Assembly: GCA_023014485.1 (NCBI GenBank)
Contig: JAJOZX010002713.1
Coordinates: 405,001-469,000 of the forward strand
Source: Bathynomus jamesi
Lineage: Eukaryota; Arthropoda; Malacostraca; Isopoda; Cirolanidae
Reading direction: 5' to 3'
DNA length: 64,000 bases
In this document: positions 30,840 to 42,419 of the stretch, piece by piece
How positions within the stretch are numbered: the stretch's first letter is position 1
Layout: every line of letters begins with the position of its first letter
Made by a program: the position numbers and the translations under genes
The notes under the pieces: model-generated
Database searches by the model: none
Told to the model about the DNA's origin: nothing
The model's input: the letters and a program-made list of their open reading frames with translations, nothing else

Positions 30840-31459
30840 GCAGGAAAGGGAGAACCCACAGGGTAAGCCTGTGACAGGACGGGTCACATAGCCATACATT
30901 GTAAGGAGAATGGTACAGGGAGGCAACAGTCAGACCAGCACAACAAATGAAAGACGAGAATAGCAGAATAGCAATGGTGGCAGAGATGGAGATGCAGGAG
31001 GAGGAAGTGGAGGCTAAAGTTTGTGTAGCAGGCACAGTGAAGTCAAATAATAGTTTCCCATTGGTGGAAGGGAAATTGAATGGCAGGACAGTGGTGGTGT
31101 TGCGAGACACAGGCTGTGATACAGTGGCTATGCGAGAAGACCTTATCACAGCTGATGCTCTTACAGGCAAGAGAGCAGTTATAAAGGGGATTGCTGGTAC
31201 TCAGGTGGAGGCGGATGTGGCAAAGGTAGCCCTACAGTGTGACTTCTACTCAGGGATAGTTACAGCAGTGAGTGTGAAGGATTTGCAATGGGATGTAATC
31301 CTGGGAAAAGTAGAGGGGACAGTGTTGCCATGGGTTCAAAAGGAAGCATCAGAGTCTGTTCAGAGCGAGGAAAGGGTGTGTGAAGTTGCAACAAGAGACA
31401 TGGAAAAGAGAGAGGGTGATGCCACACAGAAGCCACAGAGCAAGAGTAAAGAAATATAG
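30840..31459 (+). pseudogene. Ty3/Gypsy gag C-terminus and aspartic protease fragment
   Basis: Upstream a CCHC-like remnant (TGHIAIHCKENG) is visible near 30885. The open frame 30947-31459 then carries LNGRTVVVLRDTGCDTVAMR, where the DTG triad of the retroviral-type protease is kept (DTGCD in place of DTGAS), and IKGIAGTQVEADVA, a flap-like region. It ends at the junction with inverted integrase sequence at about 31456. RT and RNase H are missing from this locus. Confidence 0.7.
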
Positions 31460-32470
31460 TATATACGTTTCTGACGCCTCTTTGCCTTGGTTTGTTGCAC
31501 TTTGGCCTCCTCTAGACACCGCTTTACCTTATATCTCATATCCAGGACATGACTTGTAACACTGTTCTCTTCTTGCTGGAGTAGCCATGAATTGTTCAAT
31601 AAATAGAAAGGACCCCTCACCTGATGACCAAAGAGCAATTCAAAGGGCGAGAAGCTTGTTGACTCATGAGGGACTTCTCTGTATGCAAAGAGAAGTGGTT
31701 GAATCATCCTATCCCACTCCTTGGGGTCCTCACTTGACACCTTTTTTATCATCATTTTCAGTGTACCATTAAATTTTACACAGAGTTCATTCGTCTGTCA
31801 GTGATACGGAGTAGTTTTGATAGATCTTATGTTTGTAATCATGTAGAATGCCTGCATGGTGGCACTCATGAAATTTGTACCATGATCATGTAAAGCCTCT
31901 TCAGGGTATCCCAACCGTGAGAACATCTGAATGAGTGTCTCGGCCACATCCATTGCAATTATGTTCCTCATTGCCACTGCTTCCGGATATTTGGTGGCAC
32001 AGTCAATCATGACCAATACATACTGATTCCATTTTACTGAAGGTGTTGAAGGTGTCAATGGTCCAGTTATATTAATGCCTACCCTCTTAAATGGAGTAGA
32101 TATCACAGGAAGTGGTATTAACGGTGCCCGGAACTCCCCCTTGGTGCGCACCCTTTGACATATCTCAAAGCTTTTAATGAAGTTCCGAATATCTGTATTC
32201 ATGCCAGGCCAAACAAAATACTGTGTGATTCTGTTAATGGTTTTACCAACTCCAATATGTCCTGCCAACAAATTATCATGTCCTAACGCCATGACTTTCT
32301 TCTGCAGCTCGGTGGGCACCACTATCTGGTTAAGTATTTTTTATCATAGTTCTTGATCAGTACACCATCCTTCACTCCATAACTATTATCTGCATTTTCC
32401 GTCACCCTTTTCCAGATACCTTGCAGTTTCTCATTCTCCTTCTGAATAGTAATTAGCTCTTTCCAGTCCA
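31460..32470 (-). pseudogene. Ty3/Gypsy integrase, inverted relative to its protease
   Basis: The zinc-binding HHCC region (GHDNLLAGHIGVGKTINRIT and SFEICQR, one Cys replaced by Phe) precedes the core. In the core the first catalytic Asp is replaced (VGINITGPL where VDIVGPL is usual), the second is present (HDHGTNF), and the third position reads LCVKFNG instead of an E. An in-frame TGA lies at about 31800. The C-terminal part (31755-31460) has REVPHESTSFSPFELLFGH, then a basic tail, ending abruptly at the protease junction. Two of three catalytic acids are lost. Confidence 0.75.
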
Positions 32471-32487
32471 AGGAAAGGTATATTAAT

Positions 32488-34389
32488 CAACGGTGGCCAA
32501 ACTCCGGCTCGTGAGCCGCATGCGGCTCTCGAGGTTTTAACTGCGGCTCGCGAGACAATTTTGGTTTTTATTGTATTTATCATAAAAGACAAAATTCATA
32601 ATACAAATATAATTTTTTTTCACATAAAAAAAATATGAAAAAAAAAGGAAAAATTGAATTGACAATAAAATGCGTCATGCGTACGACAGTTTCTTTTGCG
32701 TGACAGGCACTAAGCGGGATAATTACGTAATTAACACCAATCGCCACTCACCAGTGTCCAGTACCCCTCGATCTACCCTGCGGGCCGCGTGTAGTAACGA
32801 GTGAGTGTGTTTTAAAATTGTCTTCTTAGATCAAATAGTGGCTATTTTTCTCAGCTATACGAGTGAAAGTTATACAACCCCTTAGTTGATTAAAATGACT
32901 GAGCAGACAAAGTGTAAGAAACGGAAATATGAAGAAGAAAATAGAGTTTTTAAACAGGAGTGGGAGGAGAGCTTTGCCTTTACTGTTAAGGGTGGGAAAC
33001 CTGTGTGTCTTATCTGCCACTTGGCACTCAATCACTTTAAAGCCAGTAACTTAAAGCGTCATCATGAAACTAACCATAAAAATTTTATTACAGAATTTCC
33101 TCCCAAATCAGAATTGCGGAAAACTAAGTTAACAATGTTGAAATTTAGCCTAGTTGCCCAACAAACTGTACTTTCATCATTGTGTAAGACAGCTGACTTA
33201 ACTACTGAAGCTAGTTTTGTTATGGCATGGAATATTGCTCGTGCTCAACTTCCCTACAGTAGTGGAGAATTTGTGAATAAGAATATTGCCGATGTTACTG
33301 CAATTCTCGCTCCAGATAACACAAAGCTTCGAAAACAAATAGCAAGTATTTCTATTTCCCGCCACACTACAGAGAGATGTATTTCCCAGATCAGTGCTGA
33401 AATTACATGCTCGTTGCAGAGTGATTTGAAGAATTCTGTTGCATTCAGTTTGGCCCTCGATGAATTCACAGATATTAAAGATAACCCTCAACTGGCGATA
33501 TTTGTTCGTTATGTTACTGGCGATGGAAATGTGAAAGAAGAACTCTTGGACTTAATGACCCTAAGAGAAACCACCAGAGGGGTTGACATAAAGAACGCAC
33601 TTGATGAGGCATTATCAAATGCTCAAGTACCATTGAATAAACTTGTCAGTGTTGCAACAGATGGAGCACCAGCTATGATAGGACAAAATGTAGGCCTACT
33701 TGGGCTCTTGACACGCGATCCCAAGTATCCTGTGTGTCTCTTTATTCACTGTATCATTCACCGTGGTCATTTGGTAAGCAAGTACTTTAGGTATGACAGT
33801 GTTATGAAATGTGTTCTAGAAATTGTGAATTTCATTCGTTCAAATGCAAAAACGCACCGAGCGTTTAGAAATTTTATCGAGGAGCTGGATCTTCAAGATA
33901 AGCCAGATGACCTTTCATTCTACTGTATTGTAAGGTGGTTATCAACTAGTAATCTCCTGAATAGGTTTGTTGCACTGTTGGAGCTTATCATTGATTTCTT
34001 GAAAGAAAAGGGAAAGTCATACCCACAACTAGATCACGAATGGGTGCAGGATCTGATGTTTTTTATTGATGCAATACAACACCTTCAAAATCTAAATTTG
34101 GCACTTCAGAAAAGGATAAGGTCATTTCTAACCTTACACAGACAGTTTTCATTTTCTAGAATAAAATAAAGCTCTTCCAAAAAGATCTAGTGACAAAACA
34201 ATATGACCACTTTCCCCACCTGAAAAACCGAGCAAACACTTTTCCTGATATTGAAATAAAAGATGGTAAATTGGAGGAATACATAGGTAATTTAGAAGGA
34301 CTAATTGATGATTTTCAGTTCAGGTTTGATGAACTAAAGAAGTTAAAACCATGCTTCGAATTTCTTGTAAATCCTTTCCTGACTGATGT
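32488..34389 (+). mobile_element. hAT element, 5' end intact, 3' end lost
   Basis: The left terminus CAACGGTGGCCAAACTCCGG and the adjoining GCTCGTGAGCCGCATGCGGC hairpin are typical of a widespread animal hAT group. The transposase coding region follows. The right part is cut off at about 34389, where Gypsy integrase sequence begins. No matching right terminus is present. Confidence 0.75.
32886..34389 (+). pseudogene. hAT transposase (ZBED5/FAM200/SCAND3-like), long open N-terminal part
   Basis: An open frame of 427 codons starts at ATG 32886. A BED/C2H2-like finger is present at residues 30-60 (CLICHLAL...LKRHHETNH). The RNase-H-like core includes FSLALDEFTDIKDNPQLAIF (first Asp), VATDGAPAMIG (second Asp) and IHCIIHRGHL; RWLSTSNLLNRF lies before the C-terminal part. 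The frame stops at 34167 and resumes in another (34190 on) with HFPHLKN and LEEYIGNLEGLIDDFQFRF. The C-terminal dimerisation region and third acid are lost with the 3' end. The family includes several domesticated vertebrate genes, but this copy sits within its own transposon end, so it is a mobile-element copy. Confidence 0.85.
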
Positions 34390-34690
34390 GGTATTAACGG
34401 TGCCCGGAACTCCCCCTTGGTGCGCACCCTTTGACATATCTCAAAGCTTTTAATGAAGTTCCGAATATCTGTATTCATGCCAGGCCAAACAAAATACTGT
34501 GTGATTCTGTTAATGGTTTTACCAACTCCAATATGTCCTGCCAACAAATTATCATGTCCTAACTCCATGACTTTCTTCTGCAGCTTGGTGAGCACCACTA
34601 TCTGGGTTAAGTCTTTTTTTATCATAGTTTCTGATAAAGTCAAACTGTTTCGCGTGAAATGTACCTGTTCCGAGGCGTGCAATCTAAGAA
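34385..34690 (-). pseudogene. Second copy of Gypsy integrase zinc-binding region
   Basis: About 235 bp (34390-34625) are nearly identical to 32111-32345 in the same orientation, covering GHDNLLAGHIGVGKTINRIT...ICQRVRTKGEF. The two copies diverge at both edges. It follows directly on the truncated hAT. Confidence 0.8.
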
Positions 34691-35129
34691 TATTATTATA
34701 CGTCTTTAGAACTCTGCTGTAACTAATCCCACGTTCAAGCCACAGACAAGCCCGAAACTAGGTAATTATAAACCGTAGACAGAATGAAAATGAACTGCCG
34801 AAATGGGATGCACCAGTAGTATGTTTTCTCGTGTAAGAGTTCATTTGCATGCAACATTGCATACAATATTTGCAGCATTGTATTGCAGCACTGCAGCATT
34901 GTAAGGAGCCATAGGCAGGAGGTATAGGGGTGCTGCACCCACACAAAAAAGAAAATTGAATGGATAATGGAGATCACCCACCTCAAACCTAGCCCACCCG
35001 GCACCACCCAACCTCAGACTTAAACCAGCCAACCAAACCGCCCCAAGTGCCAGTGTCAAAGGGGGTTGGAGAGTGCCAGCACCAAGTGAGAGGAAAAAAG
35101 GGGAAACAACAAGAAATAGAAAATGGAGG
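34691..35129. other. Non-coding, degenerate 'gcagcattg' repeats
   Basis: Short degenerate repeats of gcagcattgtat/gcagcactgcagcattg at 34852-34905; otherwise nothing recognised. Confidence 0.5.
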
Positions 35130-35420
35130 CGTGGGGAAACGAGGTGAAGCGTAAAAGTGTAGATTTTTAAGCACAGCTGTGCAAACAATAGGATTGATAA
35201 GTATAAACAAAGAGTTTGATTAGGGTAAAAAACAATGAGATAAGGGTTAGCAGGGAATAATAGCCTTATGGGAAAAAGGCCAAACGAGTAAAAGTGGAGG
35301 AAGGAGGGAAGTAACCACAGCTGTGTAAACAATGGGATTGATAAGAGTAAACAAAGGTTTGACCTGAGTGAGTAAACATGAAGGTTGTGGGAAAGGATGG
35401 GGAATGAAGTAATGGGGAAA
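35130..35420. repeat. Imperfect tandem repeat of about 145 bp
   Basis: 'cacagctgtg(c/t)(a)aaacaat(a/g)ggattgataag' occurs at 35172 and about 35318, followed in each copy by 'aaacaaag..tttga'. Sequence identity is moderate. Non-coding. Confidence 0.6.
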
Positions 35421-36703
35421 GTGTTGGAGGACGGTTATGATAAAATATAAAAAAAAAGGTTTATGTTTACACTGGTGTCGAAAAGAAATAATTGTGGAAG
35501 GCAAAAGGTTGAAGGGATGAGTGTGATGTATAGGCTAGTGGTGTTAAGGGGGACTGATAAGTGAGAGAGGACAAAGGGAAAAGAAGAAAACCTTTCACCC
35601 AGATGTCTTAAGCATTTCACACCTCTGGGTCTATGTCTATCAAGAAATAATTTAGTAAACAGCCGTGTATAACTTTTCACTCTTTTTCTGGAAGTCAATT
35701 TACAACCTCATTTTATTATAGGAGATAACTGATACCGTTCATCATTCAACATTTATAATTCGTAAGCGGTGCTTTTCTGTATATTTAAAAAATGGTTAAA
35801 TAAAACACCTGTACACGTTGTTTATTAACATTATTTTCAGTGAACTTTCAAACATCACGAGTATCCTTAACGCTCAATACCACGTGACTTTTTTCAAATC
35901 AGTGATACTGTTAAAACGTAGCAGTGGCGCAAATAATTAATTATATGCTCTAGACAAAATATAAACATAGAGACTCTGCCAAACGTAATGTATTTATTGA
36001 GTGTTGATAAAATGGCGAAAAACTTTGTTGGTTGAGAATTGGATGGGTGACATTTAAAAAGTACCGGCTACCGTCGTGCAACAAGAGTGACACGCTCCTC
36101 ATAATGTTATGGAAAACTGATGCGTATGGGTAATCGGGAAGTAACGAAAATGATTCACCAAGTAGGAATGTAGTTAATCTAGCAATTATTAAATTCCTTT
36201 CATGTCAATGACTGAGTGGATGAAACCACTCGGTTGCTGACCAGAGTTAATCTTCACATTAGTATTTATATACTGTGTGATAAAGCGTGCTTGGGGGGAA
36301 AAAGCCTGAACAAAGAACATGTAGGAACAGCAGCATGCAAGCGAGGGACTTCAAACGAAAAGAACATACACCAGCTATAAGCACACACATCTAAATTAAG
36401 CAAAGAGAAGAAGGACTCTACTACGAAGATCAGGCCTGACCAAGGAGACCAGGACTTATCTATTAACACTCGGTAAGTGAACCGTTGTATTTCTAAGCCC
36501 AGTTTAGTGATAACAGTTTAAACTAGGTTCAGTTAAATTAGGCCTACATTGTGGTCTAACACCAAGCATCAACTCATAGCTTAACAAAGGCTATGATAAA
36601 TTACCCTAACCTAATTTGGTGAGGAATCCTACTGTGGACCACAATTTACTATACCGGCTCAGGATATTTTCCGGAATCTCTAGGCTGACCCTACAAGGTT
36701 AGA
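35421..36703. other. Possible BEL/Pao 5' LTR/leader region, no gene recognised
   Basis: It contains a candidate polyadenylation word (ggttaaataaaacacc, about 35793) and no coding pattern. It precedes the BEL/Pao coding sequence, so an old LTR may lie here, but without a 3' LTR partner in the window I cannot set its ends. Confidence 0.3.
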
Positions 36704-36998
36704 CTTAACCTACTCTACAGTTAGACTGGAGATGTTATGGGTGGGTTAATTGGGGATCAATTCATGCAGAGCATTTTTCAAATTGGTGGTGCGTTTTGGG
36801 GGATTTACGTATTTTAGGCTTAACCTTCTTTAACAATAATTGCAGAATTGCTTAACCTACTATAAAGTTAGACTGGAGATGTTAGGGGTGGGCTAATTGG
36901 GGAGAAATTAGTACAGAACATTTTTTCAAATTGGTGGTCCGTTGTGAGAAATTTACGTATTTTAGGCTTAACCATATTTAACAATAATTGCAGAATTA
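36704..36998. repeat. Tandem duplication of 147 bp
   Basis: Copies at 36704-36850 and 36851-36998 share 'gttagactggagatgtta(t/g)gggtggg', 'ttcaaattggtggt', 'atttacgtattttaggcttaacc' and 'aacaataattgcagaatt'. Divergence is about 15 percent by eye. Confidence 0.9.
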
Positions 36999-38250
36999 GG
37001 CCAAATGGTCTAGCCTAAACCTAACCTAATCAAGCCTAAAGTAAGAAACTTGCCTAATTAGGTCTACAACCTAGGGCCTAACTTGGAAACATTTACATTT
37101 AAGGAGTCCCATTCTTTTACAAGCTTAGAACTGAGTGCAACATACAGATTAACCAGAATCAAACTTACTTTTTTCCTTGCAAACAATCTTAAGCCAAAGC
37201 CTTATTTACATTTTTGGTGGGAGTTACATTAGCCTGAGGTTGGGACTAGTCTCCACTCTGTTTACATTTATTAATATAGGGCCTAGACTTAGAGTACTTA
37301 TTGGACTAAATCTTGACATTAATTAAATACTCGTGATTTAACTAAATTTAAAACTTGACTGTTTGTCTGATTACTCAATTTATTTGATTTCTCATCTCTG
37401 ACCCTTTGCTTTGTCCGAGCTATAGGGCGCGTCCCTCTGTGGCCAATGTGGGAATGCATCTTCCTCCGATGTAAGGGTTCTCTCTGCCTTCGTGGACCAT
37501 TGGACCTGTTTGGGGACCTGGCTGATCGCCTACTTATATTTCTTTCTTTCTCCTCCTTTCCCCCAATCCTTCTGGGTTTTTTTTCCAGCAGTTGGCTTTG
37601 TTTTGGAGCTTGACTTGACTCTTTCCTTGGACCTTGGGTGAGGGAGTTGTTGTCCTTCACCCTTGTCGCTCTTAAACCAAACCCAAGCCATGTCTCTGCC
37701 ACCTTTCACCGCGCGTTGGATGAGAGTGGCCGCCTTTTAGGCACGGGGACTGGGTATGGGTGTATCTCCCCTGCGTGACATCTATTGGTGGTGGGACCGA
37801 GTGTGCCCACGATTCGCTTTTCCCTTGTTGGAGTCGGTGGTGGTTGGATGCGCGCGGGGGATGAAGCTTCCTTTTTGTTTGCTTTGGCTTCTTCTACTCC
37901 TCGGCTTACGACCGAGCAACCAGGCCCTCGAGTCCTCTACCACTGGAAGACCGCATCCTGATGCGGTTGAGATGGGACTGCGGGACACTCGCGTCCTCCT
38001 CGTTCAAAGACTTTTCGTATGTCTTATTTCCGCAAGTCTTTTGACTCCTTCGTGGGAGCTGACGACTCTGACCCTGATTACTCTCGGTTTCTGGTCTTCA
38101 GTTCTTCCGCCTCTCCCCCTCCCCTCTCACAACCGGATGTTTTTGACGTCTACGATGAAAGTCCTAGTTCCACCCATCCGCCCTTCAACAACTATTCCTA
38201 TCCCATTCCTCTTCCCATGCTGACTCGATCCGAGTGTTCACTGACAGCTC
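36999..38250 (+). other. BEL/Pao leader and possible gag N-terminus
   Basis: GC-richer sequence from 37380 with overlapping open frames (37756-38223, 38019-38264) biased to Ser/Pro/Leu. The frame at 38019 (Asp/Ser/Pro-rich, DDSDPDYSRFLVF) overlaps the start of the recognisable gag and may be its N-terminal region. No domain is visible. Confidence 0.35.
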
Positions 38251-39136
38251 TTGCTCTCCATTAATAAAGAGGAGATTATATTTGAATTAGCTCAACAAAT
38301 TATTAATTTTGCACCCCCAAAAGATAACCATAGTGATATAGAAAGATTTTATTCAAAATTAGAAGCTATTATGGGACAACTGGCTAGCAATGAGATAGAT
38401 GTTAAAGCTTCGTCTTGGCTCATACAAGGTGCAGTTCTTAATTGCCTCCCTTTGAGGATCAAAGATCGTTTTGCTCAAAAGACAGGAGAGATTTATCCTA
38501 ATCTTGAAAACATCAGAAAACACTTTCTAGCTGTCATAGCTAGTTTCAAATTGAGAAATAGTTCATCTTAAAATAAGACCCAGACTATGGATAAACCAAA
38601 GACTGTCTCCAAAGACCAACTAGCTACAGTCAAACAGACAAAACTTGATACTGTAGACTCAAATATCACTAACCATACCACAAGGACACCTACATTACAG
38701 AACGTTAATATAACTTCTACCTCAACTTACACACACATTTTAAATTTTGTTCAAGTGATGAACACAGTAGTACCCGGTGGCGGTGTGGCAAATATTCAGA
38801 CTTTAACTCAAGATCTAAAAGATGTGAACAGTTGAAACTATGTAAAAAGTGTACTGGCCAGGGACATTATAAGAAAGACTGTAAATCTAGGTTAAAATTT
38901 AATTGTAAATTTTGTAAAAGTCTAAGACATGTCACATCAATGTGTGATTCACTAAAGTGTCCAAATAACAATACTCAAACTCAAAAGGTACCTCCTCTAA
39001 CCAAAGATAACCAAGAAAATGCCACTTTCATGGGTCATTTTGTTTGGTCAAACAACATAGCAAAAAACAAGGAGGTTCTTTTACCAACTATTACTTTGGA
39101 CTTAGTGAATAGTGAGGGTAGCACCACTCCAGTGAG
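38251..39136 (+). pseudogene. BEL/Pao gag with zinc knuckles
   Basis: The DUF1759-like part (38251-38571) reads DIERFYSKLEAIMGQL and LIQGAVLNCLPLRIKDRF. After a stop, a Lys/Thr-rich linker (38587-38835) and a zinc-knuckle region (38832 on) follow, with CKKCTGQGHYKKDC and CKFCKSLRHVTSMC. The frame then approaches the protease (LLPTITLDLVNSEGSTTPV) and is broken by the hAT at 39137. Confidence 0.7.
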
Positions 39137-39270
39137 CAGGGCCGGATTGAGGTCCTCGTAAGCCCTAAGCACTTCTGTTTCGTAGGCCCTTTGGTGGATA
39201 CATTTTTATGGGTGTATCGATTTCTATGGGTAGATGAACAATCAAAATTATCTTGAATAATTTTTTAATT

Positions 39271-39302
<32 letters not shown>

Positions 39303-39456
39303 TAATTTAAAATCATTTACTCATAGCCTATACTATTTTTTTTTCTCATTTTAGGTATTCCAACCCTCCCCAGTCTTCCAATATGTCAGATGGATATAAA
39401 AAAAAGATGAGTTAGGATATAAGAAGAGGAATAAACGAGAAAAGAAGGATGAAGCA

Positions 39457-41200
39457 TTGAAGGGGATCAAGGGATCTATTCTGAAGTTCATAAACAAGGA
39501 TGTGAAAAGTGATAGTGCAAAAACTCCAATGGACTCATCACCATTAATGATACAGTTGGATCAAGATAATAGTGAACCTTGTGAAAATGTTGTTCTTGAA
39601 GCAGAATCTTATTCTCACATTGAGGGTAGATCAAGTGAAGAACAGGCCAATGTCCCTTTGGAAGCAGATGATACGGTAGAAAAAATAACAGAGACTCCAA
39701 AGCTAACATCAGATGCTGACTTTACTAGTAGGCCTAAGCCTGCCAGTGATCCTGCACTCTGGACAGAAGTCACTGCAGATGTGAGATCCTATTTTGCTGA
39801 TATCACCCCATCTCAGAATATTGATGATTCTGACTTCTCAATGTCAGGTAGAAAATTTGGTGAAAAGAAGAGGTATGTAAACAAGGAATTGTTCCGCAGG
39901 CACTTGGCAAATGGAGAGGCTGTCCAGAGAGACTGGCTCATTTACTCACCTTCAACTGGTCAAGTGTATTGCTATGTGTGAAACTATTTGGCAGCAGCAA
40001 GTGTTTTAATCAATTTCAAACTGGCTTTCATGATTGGAAGAATGCAAACACCAGGATTACTGCTCATGAACAGTCAAAGGCTCACATCAAAGCACTGTCC
40101 ATGATGCTGGAGCACCAAAAATTTGCCAGAATTGATACAGAACTGCAAAAGATGAAAGAAAGATCTTGTAAATACTAGGCTGAAGTTTTGAGGAGAGTTG
40201 TTGCAGTAGTAAAGTTCCTTGCAGAGAGAGGACTGGCATTTCGTAGTGATACTGAGGTGCACAGCTGTCCAAACAATGGAAACTGCCTGGGTTGCATTGA
40301 CATCTCAGCAGAATTCGACCCATTTCCTGCAGATCACATTCAGATGCATGGTAATCCAGGGAAGGGAAAATGTGTCTTACCTTTCGTCAACCACTTGTGA
40401 TGAATGTATTGATCTATTGGCCTCTGATGGAAATGTTGTTGAAAGATTTCTTCAATTCATCCCAATTCAACAACATGATGTGAAGTATTTATTTGAGGTT
40501 CTACAAAGTGTTCTCGAATCTCATGGCATCAATATGGCAGACTGTAGGTCACAGTCATATGACAATGCCAGTAACATGAGTGGCATATACTCAGGTGTGC
40601 AAGCAAGAATTCGTGAAGTGAACTGTTTAGCTGAATGGGTTCCCTGTGCAGCCCATAGTCTGACAATCCAAGTGACAGATTCCGCATCCAATGCTTCTAT
40701 TGTTCATGGATCAACTTATTGTGGAGATGGAAAAACGGCGAGATGCCAGATTGAATGATCGATTCAGTTTCCTTGAAGATAGATCACTGTCCACGGAGGA
40801 AATTGTTTTGCGGGCCAATGCATTGGTTGCTGCATATTCAGCAGATCTTGAAACAGCAGTCACTGATGAATTCCTGTTGTTCCTGCATTTGTATGCAGAC
40901 AAAATAACATTGGCAGATATGCTCAAAGCTCAAATATCTGACAAGCTGATCAACAGCTTTCCAAATGTTTACATTGCTCTAAGGATATACCTTGCCATCT
41001 TGGGGACGAATTGTGAAGGGGAGCGTTCTTTTTCGAAGCTAAAGCTGATAAAAAACTGTCTCCGATCAATATAGAACAACAACGCTTGTCTTCCCTTGCA
41101 CTACTCTATTGAGAATGAGATTGTGCGAAAAACATCATTTGAAGATGTTATTGCTGATTTTGTAATGAAAAAATCTCGAAAAGTTCATTTCTCGTGTTAA
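39457..41200 (+). pseudogene. hAT transposase with TTF-type zinc finger, frameshifted and deleted
   Basis: An acidic N-terminal part (39457-39981) leads into a TTF-type finger: RRHLANGEAVQRDWLIYSPS, then YCYVCKLFG, after a frame change TGFHDWKNANTRITAHEQSK. A DUF4371-like core follows in pieces (40188-40758: RGLAFRSDTEV and MADCRSQSYDNASNMSGI with the second-Asp region; CAAHSLTIQV). The C-terminal dimerisation region (GERSFSKLKLIKNCLRS, 41010, then SIENEIVRKTSFEDVIADF) completes it. A segment between 40758 and 40800 and parts of the catalytic region are missing. Confidence 0.75.
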
Positions 41201-41280
41201 TTTCTTGCACTTTATGAAAAAAAAAAGATTGACATCGACATGACTCTGCCTCTTTGTGTATATACACTGTGCCTATCTTT

Positions 41281-41368
<88 letters not shown>
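41281..41368. repeat. Compound (CT)n(TA)n microsatellite
   Basis: (CT)n to about 41318, then (TA)n to 41366, inside the hAT near its right end. Same structure as 6717-6872. Confidence 0.95.
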
Positions 41369-41371
<3 letters not shown>

Positions 41372-41507
41372 GAAGAGATCTTTGTCAGTTTTTATCATAC
41401 AAATAAAAAGAAGATGGTCAAAAAAATTTTCGTAGGCCTTTTAGTTTTCGTAGGTCCTAGGCACGCTGCCTACTGTGCCTATAGGATAATACGGCCCTGC
41501 AAGTGAG

Positions 41508-42419
41508 ATGCCTTATAGACGCTTGTTCTCAACAAACATTTGTCTCAAAATTTAGTTGATAAATTGGGTTTGACACCAAACCTAAATGAAGAAGAACTCA
41601 ATATCATATTCTTTGTTGAGGTTGGCTCAAACAGAAATAGCTATAAGACAACTGACCTGGAATTACATGTAGAAAATGAACTAGAAAAAATTAAAGCAGT
41701 TATTGTTCCAAAAGTAGGAAAAACAAAATGGTTGTATCCAAATTAGAACAAACTATTAGTCATTTGAGAAAACAGTACAATAGAGTTGAGAGACATATCA
41801 CAAACACAGTAGCTAACAATGAAATGTTAATGGGGGCAGATTATATTAATTTTATTCATAGGGGCATAGTAAAGATAGGTAATGGTATAGCTATTCAGAC
41901 ACCATCAGGGATAGCCCCCTTGGTGACCTATCCAAATACAACCTAAACCTAAATCAGAATAGTGCATGACTAGCTAATACTATGTGCCTCAACTCAGTCC
42001 TACATAACACCTGTAAAAGTAACAATACTTTGAATAATGTTATAACAACTGAGAATATTAATTCATCATTATCAAATGAAACTCTAGATGAGGGAATTCA
42101 AACTTTCTGATTGCCAGAATCTGTGGGTATACATGACACAAATCAAACTTCAGAAGATTAGTTAATGGTAGAAAAATATGAAGACACCATTCAGTGCAAA
42201 GACAATAGTTATTTTGTTGAGTTACCTTGGAAAATAACTTGTCCAAATTTAAAAACTAATCTCAAAGTAGCTAAAGGACATTTCTATAAAGTAGTGAATA
42301 AACTCAAACAGGATAATAGAATTCAAATGTACAGTGATGTCTTCAAAGAACAACTACAGAAAGACTTCATTAAAGAAGTAACAATAACCCTTTTAAAAAA
42401 GATGGTTGTCATTATTTAA
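41508..42419 (+). pseudogene. BEL/Pao protease and pre-RT region
   Basis: RCLIDACSQQTFVSQNLVDKLGL near 41508 is the Pao-type protease active site, where the usual DSGSQ reads DACSQ, so the catalytic triad is altered. After stops, 42165-42419 carries YFVELPWKITCPNLKTNLK, VVNKLKQDNRIQMYSDVF and EQLQKDFIKEV, the conserved lead-in to Pao RT. Confidence 0.7.

Larger units (their letters stand above)
39137..41499 (+). mobile_element. hAT element, CAGGGCCGGATTGA termini, 2363 bp
   Basis: The left end is CAGGGCCGGATTGAGGTCC with cgtaggccc nearby; the right end read inward is CAGGGCCGTATTATCC with cctaggcacgctgc. The flanks ccagtgag (39129-39136) and caagtgag (41500-41507) match at 7 of 8 positions. 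Joining the flanks restores the protease coding sequence of the host BEL/Pao (TTPV next to RCLIDACSQQTF). It contains a broken transposase and a compound microsatellite. Confidence 0.9.

Noticed and set aside
34735..35698. Several minus-strand ORFs of 70-160 residues
   Set aside because: Leu/Phe/Pro-rich translations of purine-rich repeat sequence with no domain or conserved pattern.
37319..37702. 127-residue basic minus-strand ORF
   Set aside because: Complement of the GC-richer BEL/Pao leader; Arg/Ser/Lys-rich without domain, most likely a shadow frame.
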